Origin: Desulfobacterales bacterium
GTDB lineage: Bacteria > Desulfobacterota > DSM-4660 > Desulfatiglandales > Desulfatiglandaceae
Reading direction: 5' to 3'
Assembly: GCA_022013615.1 (NCBI GenBank)
Contig: JAKLQB010000876.1
Coordinates: forward strand, 1-8,475
DNA: 8,475 nt
This document shows positions 1-6,754 of this stretch, piece after piece. The notes under the pieces were generated by a model. The model did no database searches. It had not been told where the DNA came from and was given only the letters and a program-made list of their open reading frames with translations. Position numbers and translations under genes: made by a program. How positions within the stretch are numbered: position 1 is the first letter of the stretch; every line of letters starts with the position of its first letter.

Positions 1-7
1 TTCCTTA

Positions 8-50
8 ACTTTAGTCACTTTAAACTTTAGACACTTTAGGCACTTAAATC
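8..50. repeat. Degenerate ~9-bp tandem repeat in spacer
   Basis: Five adjacent units of the form ACTTTAGNC are visible: ACTTTAGTC (8-16), a shortened ACTTTAA (17-23), ACTTTAGAC (24-32), ACTTTAGGC (33-41) and a diverged ACTTAAATC (42-50). The stretch is AT-rich and lies in the spacer on the transcript side of the riboswitch terminator. No ORF of note crosses it. The remainder of 1-123 holds nothing else recognisable. The repeat is seen directly; any function is unknown. Confidence 0.7.
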
Positions 51-123
51 AGCGTCCATTCCAGCACTAACAAAAACAAGCCATCTCCTCTGGGGGTGGT
101 AATTTGACTTCTTATTGCTCCCC

Positions 124-159
124 AAAATAAAAAACCCAGACCGGTTCTCTCGATCTGGG
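124..159 (-). terminator. Rho-independent terminator, likely riboswitch expression platform
   Basis: Read on the minus strand, a 9-bp stem (CCCAGATCG paired with CGGTCTGGG, including one G-T wobble; plus-strand 135-143 and 151-159) with a 7-base loop is followed immediately by TTTTTTATTTT. It lies about 60 bases downstream of the cobalamin aptamer on the same strand. This is the usual arrangement for a transcriptional OFF switch in which cobalamin binding favours termination. I did not resolve the competing antiterminator pairing, so the mechanism is inferred. Confidence 0.85.
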
Positions 160-220
160 AAATCCCTTTTTTATCCACAAGATCCATAGGGTTACCCCGC
201 TCCGCGGAGGTTTCTCCCCT

Positions 221-385
221 GTTCAGGCAGGTCTTCTGGCTTTCGGATCATCCTATGTGCCGCTCCTTCCCATCCCGCTTACAGCGGGACAGTGGCACTT
301 TGCGGTTTTCGTCCCCGATAACAGCGGCGGGCCCGTCCTCGATTTTAACGAGGTTCCCTATTAAGCTCGGCAATAGCACCTGAAC
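221..385 (-). promoter_or_regulatory. Cobalamin (B12) riboswitch aptamer
   Basis: The minus strand shows the family's conserved blocks in order. A closing P1 stem is formed by GTTCAGG at the 5' end and CCTGAAC at the 3' end. Next come the TTAATAGGGAA box, a CCTCG/CGAGG hairpin, the GCCGCTGT segment, GCCACTG, and GGGAAGG followed by GATGATCCG. The B12 box AAGCCAGAAGACCTGCC lies at plus positions 226-242. The length of 165 nt is typical. The RNA senses adenosylcobalamin or a related cobalamin and usually represses B12 uptake, corrinoid biosynthesis or B12-independent isozyme genes. Its target lies left of position 1 and cannot be identified here. A terminator 60 bases downstream completes the switch. 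Confidence 0.95.
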
Positions 386-394
386 TACAAAGAA

Positions 395-423
395 TTTATA
401 ATTAAAGACAGATAATAAGTCTA
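395..423 (-). promoter_or_regulatory. Candidate sigma-70 promoter for the riboswitch transcript
   Basis: On the minus strand, TAGACT (plus 418-423) and TATAAA (plus 395-400) are separated by 17 bases. This would place the transcript start a few bases before the P1 stem of the riboswitch at 385, exactly where expected. The -35 match is weak. The call rests mainly on the -10 box and its position; TTGTAT/TTAATT with the same spacing is an overlapping alternative. Confidence 0.4.
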
Positions 424-448
424 TACAAATTTATATACAACTAATATC

Positions 449-477
449 TTGAGAACCGTTATGTAAAATGTTAAATA
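449..477 (+). promoter_or_regulatory. Candidate promoter for kdsD operon
   Basis: TTGAGA (449-454), one mismatch from the -35 consensus, is followed after 17 bases by TAAATA (472-477), a poor -10 match. It sits in the divergent spacer between the riboswitch and kdsD and would give a leader of roughly 85 bases. It is a motif match only. Confidence 0.35.
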
Positions 478-570
478 AAAAATAGTGTAAAAAGGGCTGT
501 GGGAACTGAGAGAAAGAGAAAATAACCCGTCATAGCAGCGACGAAGCAAAGCGGAGATAAGTTCATTCAG

Positions 571-1572
571 ATGGTTATTAAACAAGCCAAAGAGGTTCTC
601 AAAATAGAGGCACAGGGTATCCTGGGCCTGGTGGACCGCGTGGGCCCTGAATTTGAAAAGGCCATTGAAATTATCATGAAGGCCAAGGGAAGGGTCATAC
701 TGGCGGGAATGGGAAAATCCGGCCTTATTGCGAGAAAAATTGCCGCCACCCTCAATAGCACAGGTACCCCTTCCCAGTTTCTCCACCCTGCGGAGGCCAT
801 TCATGGTGACCTTGGCATGGTTACCAGTGATGATGTCGTTGTGGCAATTTCCAATAGTGGGCAAACCACTGAAATCAACAATATATTGCCCATGCTCAAG
901 AAAATAGGGGCAAAGATTATAGGCTTTACGGGTGGCATGGCCTCGCCCATGGCAGAAGCCTGCGATCTGGTTATCGATGTGGGCGTGGAAAGAGAGGCCT
1001 GCCCAATGGGCATGGCCCCAACGGCCAGCACCACTGCTGCTCTGGCCATGGGTGATGCGCTTGCCGTGGTTCTCATCAATCGTCGTCACTTTAACCAGGA
1101 TGATTTCAAGAGATTTCATCCTGGAGGTAGCCTTGGAGAGCGTCTTGCTGTCAAGGTCAGGGAGATCATGCTCACAAATGACCGGATTCCCATGGTTCCT
1201 CTCGGTTCAAAGGTTCAGCAGGCAATAGAGGAAATTGATGCCAAAAATATCGGGGCAACACTAATCATTGGAAAAGACCGAAAGCTTGCGGGTATTATCA
1301 GTGACGGGGATTTGAGAAGGGCCCTCCTGCGCCACAAGAATATCCATGGGATGAAAATTGAAGACATCATGTCTCCCTCCCCCAAGACCATTGATGAAAG
1401 CCAGACTGCGGCAGAAGCCCTGGGGCTTATGGAGCTTAATGCCATAACACACCTCGTCATTGTGGACAGATACAACAGGGTTAAGGGTGTCGTTCATCTG
1501 CATGACCTTCTGGGAAGAAAGGATTTCAAAATAAATGCAGGTCTTAGTCCCACCGCGGGGGCTGATCGTTGA
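571..1572 (+). CDS. kdsD: Arabinose-5-phosphate isomerase (KpsF/GutQ family)
   Basis: This enzyme interconverts D-ribulose 5-phosphate and D-arabinose 5-phosphate, the first committed step to Kdo for lipopolysaccharide; it is cytoplasmic. The 333-residue product matches the family's usual length (about 328). An N-terminal SIS sugar-isomerase domain (about 35-175) carries GMGKSG (46-51), SNSGQT (94-99), EACPMGMAPTAST (142-154) and FHPGGSLGERL (182-192). Two CBS domains follow (about 200-258 and 265-320). Residues K49, E101, E142 and H183 align at a constant offset of 10 with the known E. coli active-site set K59, E111, E152 and H193, so the enzyme looks intact. The ATG at 571 has GGAG at 553-556, a rather long 14-base spacing, but no better start fits. 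The next gene overlaps its 3' end by 38 bases, implying co-transcription. No other Kdo gene is in the window. Confidence 0.96.
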   Translation: MVIKQAKEVLKIEAQGILGLVDRVGPEFEKAIEIIMKAKGRVILAGMGKSGLIARKIAATLNSTGTPSQFLHPAEAIHGDLGMVTSDDVVVAISNSGQTTEINNILPMLKKIGAKIIGFTGGMASPMAEACDLVIDVGVEREACPMGMAPTASTTAALAMGDALAVVLINRRHFNQDDFKRFHPGGSLGERLAVKVREIMLTNDRIPMVPLGSKVQQAIEEIDAKNIGATLIIGKDRKLAGIISDGDLRRALLRHKNIHGMKIEDIMSPSPKTIDESQTAAEALGLMELNAITHLVIVDRYNRVKGVVHLHDLLGRKDFKINAGLSPTAGADR

Positions 1573-2494
1573 GCTGATTACCCCCCTTAATCAAGACAGA
1601 TCAATTGATGGCCGGGGATTGGGTCACCTTCTGGATCGGCTGTCCCCCCTCGCTCACGCTGTATTTTTGGCAAGCCCTGATATGGGCGAAGGTAAAAACC
1701 TTTCCCTTGCTCAGCGGTTGGAGCTTCTTGAAAAGGCCCTGGTAGTGGTCCGCGGCCGGATCCCCATATTGTTCTGGATCACTCAGGAGGATGAGGAGAA
1801 GACAACGGAGGCCCTTCTTTGTCTAAAAAAGACTCTTAAACGACGCAGGTATGAGGGGCAGGTTTTCTGGGTTGACACGCCTCTATTTTATCACAGTAAC
1901 CGGGGTCTTCCGGCACTCTACCGCAATTTAAGCTCAATGGTAAACGAACCTTTTATCCTTCACAATGCCCCTGAATTTATAAGAGGCCTGGCCAAACCAA
2001 TGAAAAGAAGCAATATTCGTACAGCTATCTTGAAGGAACTGGTCTCCTTGAAAGCCATTGTCGGTTTAATCTTTTTGGGCTCCCTGGATAGAGCCCATAA
2101 TTACCAGAAGGCATGCCGCAACCGGGACCGTTTCAGGATTTATGATGGAGACGAAACGCATTTCATGGATCACCCGAGCATGAGCGGAGTGGTGTCTTCA
2201 GGCGCTAACCTGGCTCCCGGGGCCTGGCAGAAAATCACTGAATCCTCCCTTCGAATAACGGCTGATCAAGATAATTACCCGGAATACCTTCACCAGGTGT
2301 GGAATCTTGGGCAGTATCTGCGTGATCTCAAGGGCATCTATCAGCGGGCGCCTGTAACTATTATCAAAGAGGTCCTCGCGGATAAGGGCATCATTGAAAC
2401 CCCAACATGCACTTTCCCAACTAAAGATGTGGAAGAATCGAAGCGGCGGGCCAAGGAATTGATGGACCGTTATGGCGACTGCCCAACTCCCTGA
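1535..2494 (+). CDS. DapA/NanA-fold (class I aldolase-like) protein lacking the Schiff-base lysine
   Basis: The 319-residue product follows the dihydrodipicolinate synthase/N-acetylneuraminate lyase TIM barrel along its whole length. Landmarks are GLIVELITPL (9-18), the MGEG remnant (50-53) of the GTTGES loop, DTPLFY (114-119) for TPYYN, ILHNAPEF (141-148) for the YNVPGR strand, IVGLIF (175-180), IYDGDE (202-207) and SGVVSSGANLAP (217-228). The strand that normally reads (I/V)GIKE has Ile179 where the catalytic lysine belongs, and both GTTGES threonines are lost. Classical aldolase chemistry is therefore unlikely. Start ATG 1535 has AAAGGA at 1518-1523, inside the end of kdsD; the 38-base overlap suggests translational coupling. 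A non-catalytic, regulatory or repurposed role near Kdo/sugar-phosphate metabolism is conceivable, but no function is established. Confidence 0.8.
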   Translation: MQVLVPPRGLIVELITPLNQDRSIDGRGLGHLLDRLSPLAHAVFLASPDMGEGKNLSLAQRLELLEKALVVVRGRIPILFWITQEDEEKTTEALLCLKKTLKRRRYEGQVFWVDTPLFYHSNRGLPALYRNLSSMVNEPFILHNAPEFIRGLAKPMKRSNIRTAILKELVSLKAIVGLIFLGSLDRAHNYQKACRNRDRFRIYDGDETHFMDHPSMSGVVSSGANLAPGAWQKITESSLRITADQDNYPEYLHQVWNLGQYLRDLKGIYQRAPVTIIKEVLADKGIIETPTCTFPTKDVEESKRRAKELMDRYGDCPTP

Positions 2495-2510
2495 TATACA
2501 AGCTACCAGG

Positions 2511-3605
2511 CTAATCTGGCTCCGGATAGAATGGATTACGCTCAAGCATCCCCCCAATAACGGCACATTCCAGCCCGAAAGGTAAATAGCCCGCATAACC
2601 CAAAATCGGCATCTCGAAAATCAGATAGCGATAGACAAAAGGGACGCTATACTCCCATTTGGCCAGACTGTAGTAATTCCACATCTCCCAGAACCATCCA
2701 CAAAAAAATGCTGCCAGTGCGGAAGAGATAACGACACGCCAATCCCCTTGAGCGATATCACATAGAATATGTTTTTCTCCCATCAGGCTCTGGAGGGAGA
2801 TGATGATAAGGAGGGGGGAGATCCAGAGTAATGGAAACAGAAAGTTCGGCCAGACGCCAATTCCTGCCAGACCTGCAGTTGATAGAAGTAAGAACCCCCA
2901 ACTCAGAAATTTGGATTGAGAGAACTTCAACGGGAAAAAACCCTTTAACCCTTTCTCAATCCATGATGATTCAAGTATCCATTCTCGGCTTACCAGAACC
3001 GCGGGAAGGACTGTCGAGAAGGATAGTGTCGCATACCAGAAATACTCCCACGGGCTGAAATGGACTCCCACGTAATGCCAATTTTGAACAAAGCGGTTCA
3101 GGTATTCAAAGAACCACCAAAAAGCAGCGCTCGTGGGGAAAAGCAGCAGAAAAAACCCTGGCCGATCAAGCATCATGCAATACCCCTTGCGCCGGTATGT
3201 AAGAGCGTTGATAACCAGGACAAAAGATAACCACATAGGCGTAAACGTATGGTGCTGAAATACGGCAAACCAGGTAAAACGGGTCCATGCCAAAATCCAG
3301 GCGATCAACCCGGTTACAACCCCTGACCATCCCCACCAGGGAAAAGGATAGGCATGGAAACGATCGTTCCCATCCTGCCTGCGATTTTGCATGCCCCTTA
3401 TTAGCAAAGGGATGACCATGGAAAGGATGAAAAGGCAATATCCTGTGAAGGCGACCCATGAAAAAGGTGCATGACTGACATACCGTGTTTCAGGAGGGAA
3501 TTCCAAATACTGCCGTATAGGGAGGCCTGTCAGGGCTATGCCAAGGAGGGGAAGCCCCAGCAACATCACTATCAGGGTAAAAAGTTTTACCAAAAAACTC
3601 CTCAT
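2511..3605 (-). CDS. Multi-pass membrane protein of unknown function with internal repeat
   Basis: I do not recognise a named family. The 364-residue product is rich in Trp, Phe and Tyr and has roughly nine or ten hydrophobic segments: about 4-28, 48-70, 92-112, 121-137, 149-166, 187-207, 233-249, 254-272, 291-308 and 325-352. It should therefore be an inner-membrane protein. Two regions resemble each other: WFFEYLN...WHY (164-178) and WFWEMWN...WEY (304-319), each at the end of a hydrophobic helix. They share E, N, W and Y at matching spacing (E167/N170/W176/Y178 and E307/N310/W317/Y319), which suggests an ancient duplication. The ATG at 3605 is preceded on the minus strand by a weak GGGA. 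The gene converges with the DapA-like gene, leaving only 16 bases, and no terminator hairpin is evident between them. No partner gene hints at its substrate. Confidence 0.85.
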   Translation of the reverse strand: MRSFLVKLFTLIVMLLGLPLLGIALTGLPIRQYLEFPPETRYVSHAPFSWVAFTGYCLFILSMVIPLLIRGMQNRRQDGNDRFHAYPFPWWGWSGVVTGLIAWILAWTRFTWFAVFQHHTFTPMWLSFVLVINALTYRRKGYCMMLDRPGFFLLLFPTSAAFWWFFEYLNRFVQNWHYVGVHFSPWEYFWYATLSFSTVLPAVLVSREWILESSWIEKGLKGFFPLKFSQSKFLSWGFLLLSTAGLAGIGVWPNFLFPLLWISPLLIIISLQSLMGEKHILCDIAQGDWRVVISSALAAFFCGWFWEMWNYYSLAKWEYSVPFVYRYLIFEMPILGYAGYLPFGLECAVIGGMLERNPFYPEPD

Positions 3606-3623
3606 ATTGTTCCCAAGATCCGG

Positions 3624-3653
3624 TTATTGCGAAAAAAACAGGTGTGTTATATT
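3624..3653 (+). promoter_or_regulatory. Weak candidate promoter for orn
   Basis: TTATTG (3624-3629) and TATATT (3648-3653) are 18 bases apart in the divergent spacer before orn. Both boxes are approximate and the implied leader is about 110 bases, so this is only a tentative placement. Confidence 0.25.
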
Positions 3654-3770
3654 TTCGTATATTCATTCTAAAGATGTCAATAAGAGAAGTTTTTCAGGTT
3701 TTTTTCTGGCGGAGCGCTAAGCTTTCGTGATATCTTGTGAGCTGAAATAGCCCAGAAAAAGGAGGTTGAG

Positions 3771-4307
3771 GTGAAAAAACATCTGGTATGGATAGACCTG
3801 GAAATGAGTGGGCTTGATCCGGAAAGACATGTCATCGTGGAAATCGGATCCATTGTGACTGATGACAGACTCGAAATTGTCGCCAAGGGCCCCGATATTG
3901 CCATAAACTACTCCAAACATATCCTCTCTTTAATGGAAGAATGGAGTCTGAAGCACCATCAATTATCAGGACTTCTGGATCGTGTCAAAACCTCTCCTTA
4001 CAATTGCCAGCGCGCTGAGCAGGAGACAATTGAATTCCTTTCCCGATATTGTCAGGAAGGAGAGTCTCCCCTTTGTGGAAATTCGGTGTGGCAGGACCGC
4101 CGGTTTTTGGCAAAGTACATGCCACGTTTGGAATCTTTTTTACACTACCGCAATATTGATGTGAGCTCAATCAAGGAACTGGTGAAGAGGTGGTACCCCA
4201 CTCTTCCCGTTTTCACGAAAAAAAAGGCTCATCTGGCAATGAGCGACATTGAAGAATCCATTAAGGAGTTAGCATATTATCGTGAAAAGGTGTTTGTTGC
4301 GTCATGA
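3771..4307 (+). CDS. orn: Oligoribonuclease (DEDDh 3'-5' exoribonuclease)
   Basis: Orn degrades RNA oligonucleotides of 2-5 nt to mononucleotides in the cytoplasm, finishing mRNA decay and clearing pGpG where c-di-GMP is used. The 178-residue product is close to the E. coli length (181). All DEDDh residues are visible: D9 and E11 in WIDLEMSGLDP, D109 in GNSVWQDRRFL, and H154 and D159 in HLAMSDIEES. The LAYYRE stretch near the C terminus (167-172) is also characteristic. The start is GTG at 3771, chosen because AAGGAGG (3759-3765) lies 5 bases upstream and the N terminus then aligns with known Orn. The stop overlaps the start of the next small gene (ATGA at 4304-4307). Confidence 0.96.
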   Translation: MKKHLVWIDLEMSGLDPERHVIVEIGSIVTDDRLEIVAKGPDIAINYSKHILSLMEEWSLKHHQLSGLLDRVKTSPYNCQRAEQETIEFLSRYCQEGESPLCGNSVWQDRRFLAKYMPRLESFLHYRNIDVSSIKELVKRWYPTLPVFTKKKAHLAMSDIEESIKELAYYREKVFVAS

Positions 4308-4483
4308 CATCAAAACACGAAAAATCAATCATTGTTTTCTTATGTGCCATTGGTATATTCTGTATGGTTTATGGGATGGGGAAAGAGAACAATACAGTTT
4401 TTATAGTGGGCCTCCTTTTTGTTATTGCCGGATACATTTTGATCAGAAGGAAGCTGAAGGAATCCGTGCAGAAGGGGACATAG
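4304..4483 (+). CDS. Small (59-aa) two-helix membrane protein coupled to orn
   Basis: An intact reading frame starts at ATG 4304, overlapping the orn stop as ATGA, and ends at TAG 4481-4483. The 59-residue product has a short polar N terminus (MTSKHEK), a hydrophobic segment at about 8-24, a short turn with KENN (27-30), a second hydrophobic segment at about 31-47, and a basic tail beginning IRRKLKE. Both ends would face the cytoplasm by the positive-inside rule. The ATGA junction is a classic translational-coupling arrangement and is the main evidence that it is a real gene; AAGG at 4287-4290 could serve as a ribosome site but is distant. I recognise no family. Longer frames over the same bases are not hydrophobic and look spurious. 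Confidence 0.65.
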   Translation: MTSKHEKSIIVFLCAIGIFCMVYGMGKENNTVFIVGLLFVIAGYILIRRKLKESVQKGT

Positions 4484-4498
4484 TATCAGGCAAGTTGC

Positions 4499-4527
4499 TT
4501 GACAATTGAGGTCACGCGTAATAGATG
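4499..4527 (+). promoter_or_regulatory. Candidate sigma-70 promoter for sucCD
   Basis: A perfect TTGACA (4499-4504) is followed after 17 bases by TAGATG (4522-4527), a half-matching -10 box. It lies just after the small gene and about 100 bases before the sucC start, so sucCD probably has its own transcription start. Confidence 0.45.
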
Positions 4528-4624
4528 TCCTGATAGGTTTTTCTAAAGGATCAATAACGGTGAACTTTTTTCATGATTTTTGTGCTCGCGTGAAGAAAGT
4601 ATTTGGCATTGGAGAGTTAACACT

Positions 4625-5791
4625 ATGAAATTACATGAATATCAAGCTAAAGACATTTTTAAGAAATCGGGAATACCCATACCCAATGGTCAACTTATAA
4701 CAGAAGCGAATCAGGCATCTGAGGCAATTCAGAGTATCAATGGCCCCCCTTGGGTCATCAAGGCACAGATCCATGCCGGCGGTCGAGGTAAGGCGGGCGG
4801 TGTCAAGGTGGAAAATGATCCCGCCAAAGTTGTGGCTGCCGCAGAGTCTATACTTGGGAAGCCATTAATGACCAAACAGGCGGGTCCTGATGGTGCAGTT
4901 GTCCACCAGCTCCTTATTGAGGAAGGCATTGACATTGAACGCGAATTTTATTTAAGCATGGTGATCGACAGGGCGACTGCCAGTCCAACCATGATCTTCA
5001 GTCAGGCTGGAGGCATGGAAATCGAAGAGGTTGCCGCCACATCCCCCGAGCTTATCCTTAAAGAGCACGTTGATCCCGCTGTTGGATGGATGCCTTTTCA
5101 GGCGAGAAACTTTATCTACAAATTAGACCCCCCTCTATTACCAGATACTGCAAGGGACCTGATGTCAGTCATGGCCAGCGTGTACAAGATCTTCCTTGCC
5201 AACGACTGCTCACTTGTTGAGATTAATCCGCTTGTGATTACCGGGGAGGGCAGGGTTGTTGCGCTGGATGCCAAGATTACTATTGATGACAACGCCCTGT
5301 TCAGGCAAAAGGAGCTTTTTGAACTTGATGATCCCAGAGAAAAAGATCCCCTTGAGTTAATGGCGGAGAATTACAACCTTAATTATATTCGCCTGGACGG
5401 GAATATTGGTGCCATGGTAAATGGCGCCGGTCTGGCCATGGCGACCATGGATGTTATCAAGTTAGCCGGTGCAGAGCCTGCCAACTTTCTGGATGTTGGT
5501 GGAGGGGCCAGCGAAGAGATGATTACCCGGGGTCTTGAGATTATCCTCAAGGACAGTCGGGTAAAGGCGATTCTTATTAATATCTTTGGGGGAATACTGA
5601 GATGTGATGTCCTGGCCAGGGGTGTCCTCGCTGCAGCAAAGAAAGCGAGCATTAGTGTTCCTCTAATTGTCAGGTTAGAGGGAACCAATGTGGAGGAAGG
5701 GAGAGCAATTCTAAAAGACTCAGACCTGAAATTTTTAGTGGCTAAAGATCTTGCCGAAGCGGCTGAGCTGGTCGCAAAGCAGGTTGCTTAA
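4625..5791 (+). CDS. sucC: Succinyl-CoA synthetase (ADP-forming) beta subunit
   Basis: SucC binds the nucleotide and succinate in the SucCD complex, which interconverts succinyl-CoA plus ADP and phosphate with succinate, CoA and ATP in the TCA cycle. From ATG 4625 the product is 388 residues, identical in length to E. coli SucC. It opens with MKLHEYQAKDIF, the family's signature N terminus. GGAGAG at 4611-4616 is well spaced from this start, so the in-frame ATG at 4580 is rejected. The ATP-grasp domain contains AGGRGKAGG (51-59), metal-site E199 and N201 in SLVEINPLV, and D215. The C-terminal CoA-ligase domain contains GNIGAMVNGAGLAM (259-272), DVGGGA (290-295) and NIFGGILRCD (319-328). ADP versus GDP preference cannot be read from the sequence with confidence. 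sucD follows after 79 bases. Confidence 0.97.
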   Translation: MKLHEYQAKDIFKKSGIPIPNGQLITEANQASEAIQSINGPPWVIKAQIHAGGRGKAGGVKVENDPAKVVAAAESILGKPLMTKQAGPDGAVVHQLLIEEGIDIEREFYLSMVIDRATASPTMIFSQAGGMEIEEVAATSPELILKEHVDPAVGWMPFQARNFIYKLDPPLLPDTARDLMSVMASVYKIFLANDCSLVEINPLVITGEGRVVALDAKITIDDNALFRQKELFELDDPREKDPLELMAENYNLNYIRLDGNIGAMVNGAGLAMATMDVIKLAGAEPANFLDVGGGASEEMITRGLEIILKDSRVKAILINIFGGILRCDVLARGVLAAAKKASISVPLIVRLEGTNVEEGRAILKDSDLKFLVAKDLAEAAELVAKQVA

Positions 5792-5832
5792 AGGCAAAAT
5801 CACCAAGCCCGAATAAATATCCGTAATTATAC

Positions 5833-5848
5833 TCCCGCCCTGGCGGGA
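5833..5848 (+). other. Hairpin in the sucC-sucD spacer
   Basis: TCCCGC and GCGGGA form a perfect 6-bp GC-rich stem around a 4-base loop within the 79-base gap between sucC and sucD. No U-tract follows directly, so it is not a standard terminator. It could stabilise or process the message, or partly attenuate it. It ends 22 bases before the sucD start. Confidence 0.5.
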
Positions 5849-5870
5849 TAGAATTTTCGAGGCGTTAATT

Positions 5871-6746
5871 ATGAGCATACTTGTAGATGAGAATACTCGA
5901 GTGGTTGTTCAGGGTATTACCGGTCGGGAAGGTACCTTTCATACAAAACAGATGCTTGACTACGGAACAACAGTAGCCGCGGGGGTCACACCCGGTAAGG
6001 GCGGCCAGAAGATCGAGGGCGTGCCTGTTTTCAATACTGTCCAGGAGGCCGTGGAGAAGGAGGGGGTAAATACCTCCTGTATTTTTGTCCCCCCACCATT
6101 TGCAGGCGATGCAATTATTGATGCAGCCTCTGGAGGTCTGGAGGTCATTGTATGTATCACCGAGGGGATTCCCGTACTTGATATGGTCAAAGTAGCCAGG
6201 TTTTTAGAAGGTAAAAACTCGGTCCTCATCGGCCCCAATTGCCCCGGAATTATCTCTCCTGAGAAGACCAAAGTCGGAATCATGCCAGGACCCATACACA
6301 GGTCTGGTGATATGGCAGTGATTTCAAGGAGTGGTACCCTGACCTATGAAGTGGTGGATCAGTTGACCAGGGTTGGTTTTGGTCAGTCCACATGTATTGG
6401 TATCGGGGGTGACCCCATCGTAGGCACCACCTTTATCGATCATCTAAAAAGATTCAAAGAGGATCCAGAGACAAGAGGGGTAGTTCTTATTGGGGAAATT
6501 GGAGGTACTGCGGAAGAAGAGGCAGCCGAATATATCGAGAGAGAATTCGATAAACCCGTGATTGCATTCATTGCAGGTCAAACAGCCCCCCCTGGGAGGC
6601 GTATGGGTCATGCCGGCGCTATTATATCTGGTGGCCAGGGAAAGGCAAAAGACAAAATAAAGGCCCTTCAGGCCGCAGGTATTACCGTGGCCGTGAATCT
6701 ATCCACTTTAGGCAAAACGGCCCTGGACGTTATGGGTAAGATCTGA
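5871..6746 (+). CDS. sucD: Succinyl-CoA synthetase (ADP-forming) alpha subunit
   Basis: SucD carries the CoA site and the phosphohistidine that relays phosphate between succinyl phosphate and the nucleotide bound to SucC. The 291-residue product is near the E. coli length (289). The N-terminal CoA-binding Rossmann domain shows [17 protein letters not shown] (13-29) and AGVTPGKGG (37-45). Further motifs are [10 protein letters not shown] (121-130) and [10 protein letters not shown] (151-160). The catalytic histidine is H247 in [10 protein letters not shown], matching E. coli H246. ATG 5871 has a GAGG at 5859-5862. The gene is paired with sucC as usual, but no sdh, mdh or oxoglutarate oxidoreductase genes adjoin, so the pathway direction is not shown. 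Confidence 0.97.
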   Translation: MSILVDENTRVVVQGITGREGTFHTKQMLDYGTTVAAGVTPGKGGQKIEGVPVFNTVQEAVEKEGVNTSCIFVPPPFAGDAIIDAASGGLEVIVCITEGIPVLDMVKVARFLEGKNSVLIGPNCPGIISPEKTKVGIMPGPIHRSGDMAVISRSGTLTYEVVDQLTRVGFGQSTCIGIGGDPIVGTTFIDHLKRFKEDPETRGVVLIGEIGGTAEEEAAEYIEREFDKPVIAFIAGQTAPPGRRMGHAGAIISGGQGKAKDKIKALQAAGITVAVNLSTLGKTALDVMGKI

Positions 6747-6754
6747 CGACATTT

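Noticed and set aside
421..1119. Long minus-strand open frame opposite kdsD
   Set aside because: It is antisense to the well-conserved kdsD sequence, has no recognisable domain, and overlaps the riboswitch promoter region.
2831..3058. 75-codon plus-strand frame within the membrane protein gene
   Set aside because: It lies opposite a long, coherent, hydrophobic minus-strand reading frame and shows no domain or ribosome site.
4282..4509. 75-codon plus-strand frame after orn
   Set aside because: It overlaps the end of orn out of frame and lacks a ribosome site; the 59-residue frame at 4304 with the ATGA junction and clear hydrophobic helices is the better explanation.
4580..4624. Upstream in-frame ATG adding 15 residues to SucC
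   Set aside because: The extra residues are unlike SucC, whereas the ATG at 4625 has a good ribosome site and gives the family's MKLHEYQAK N terminus and exact 388-residue length.
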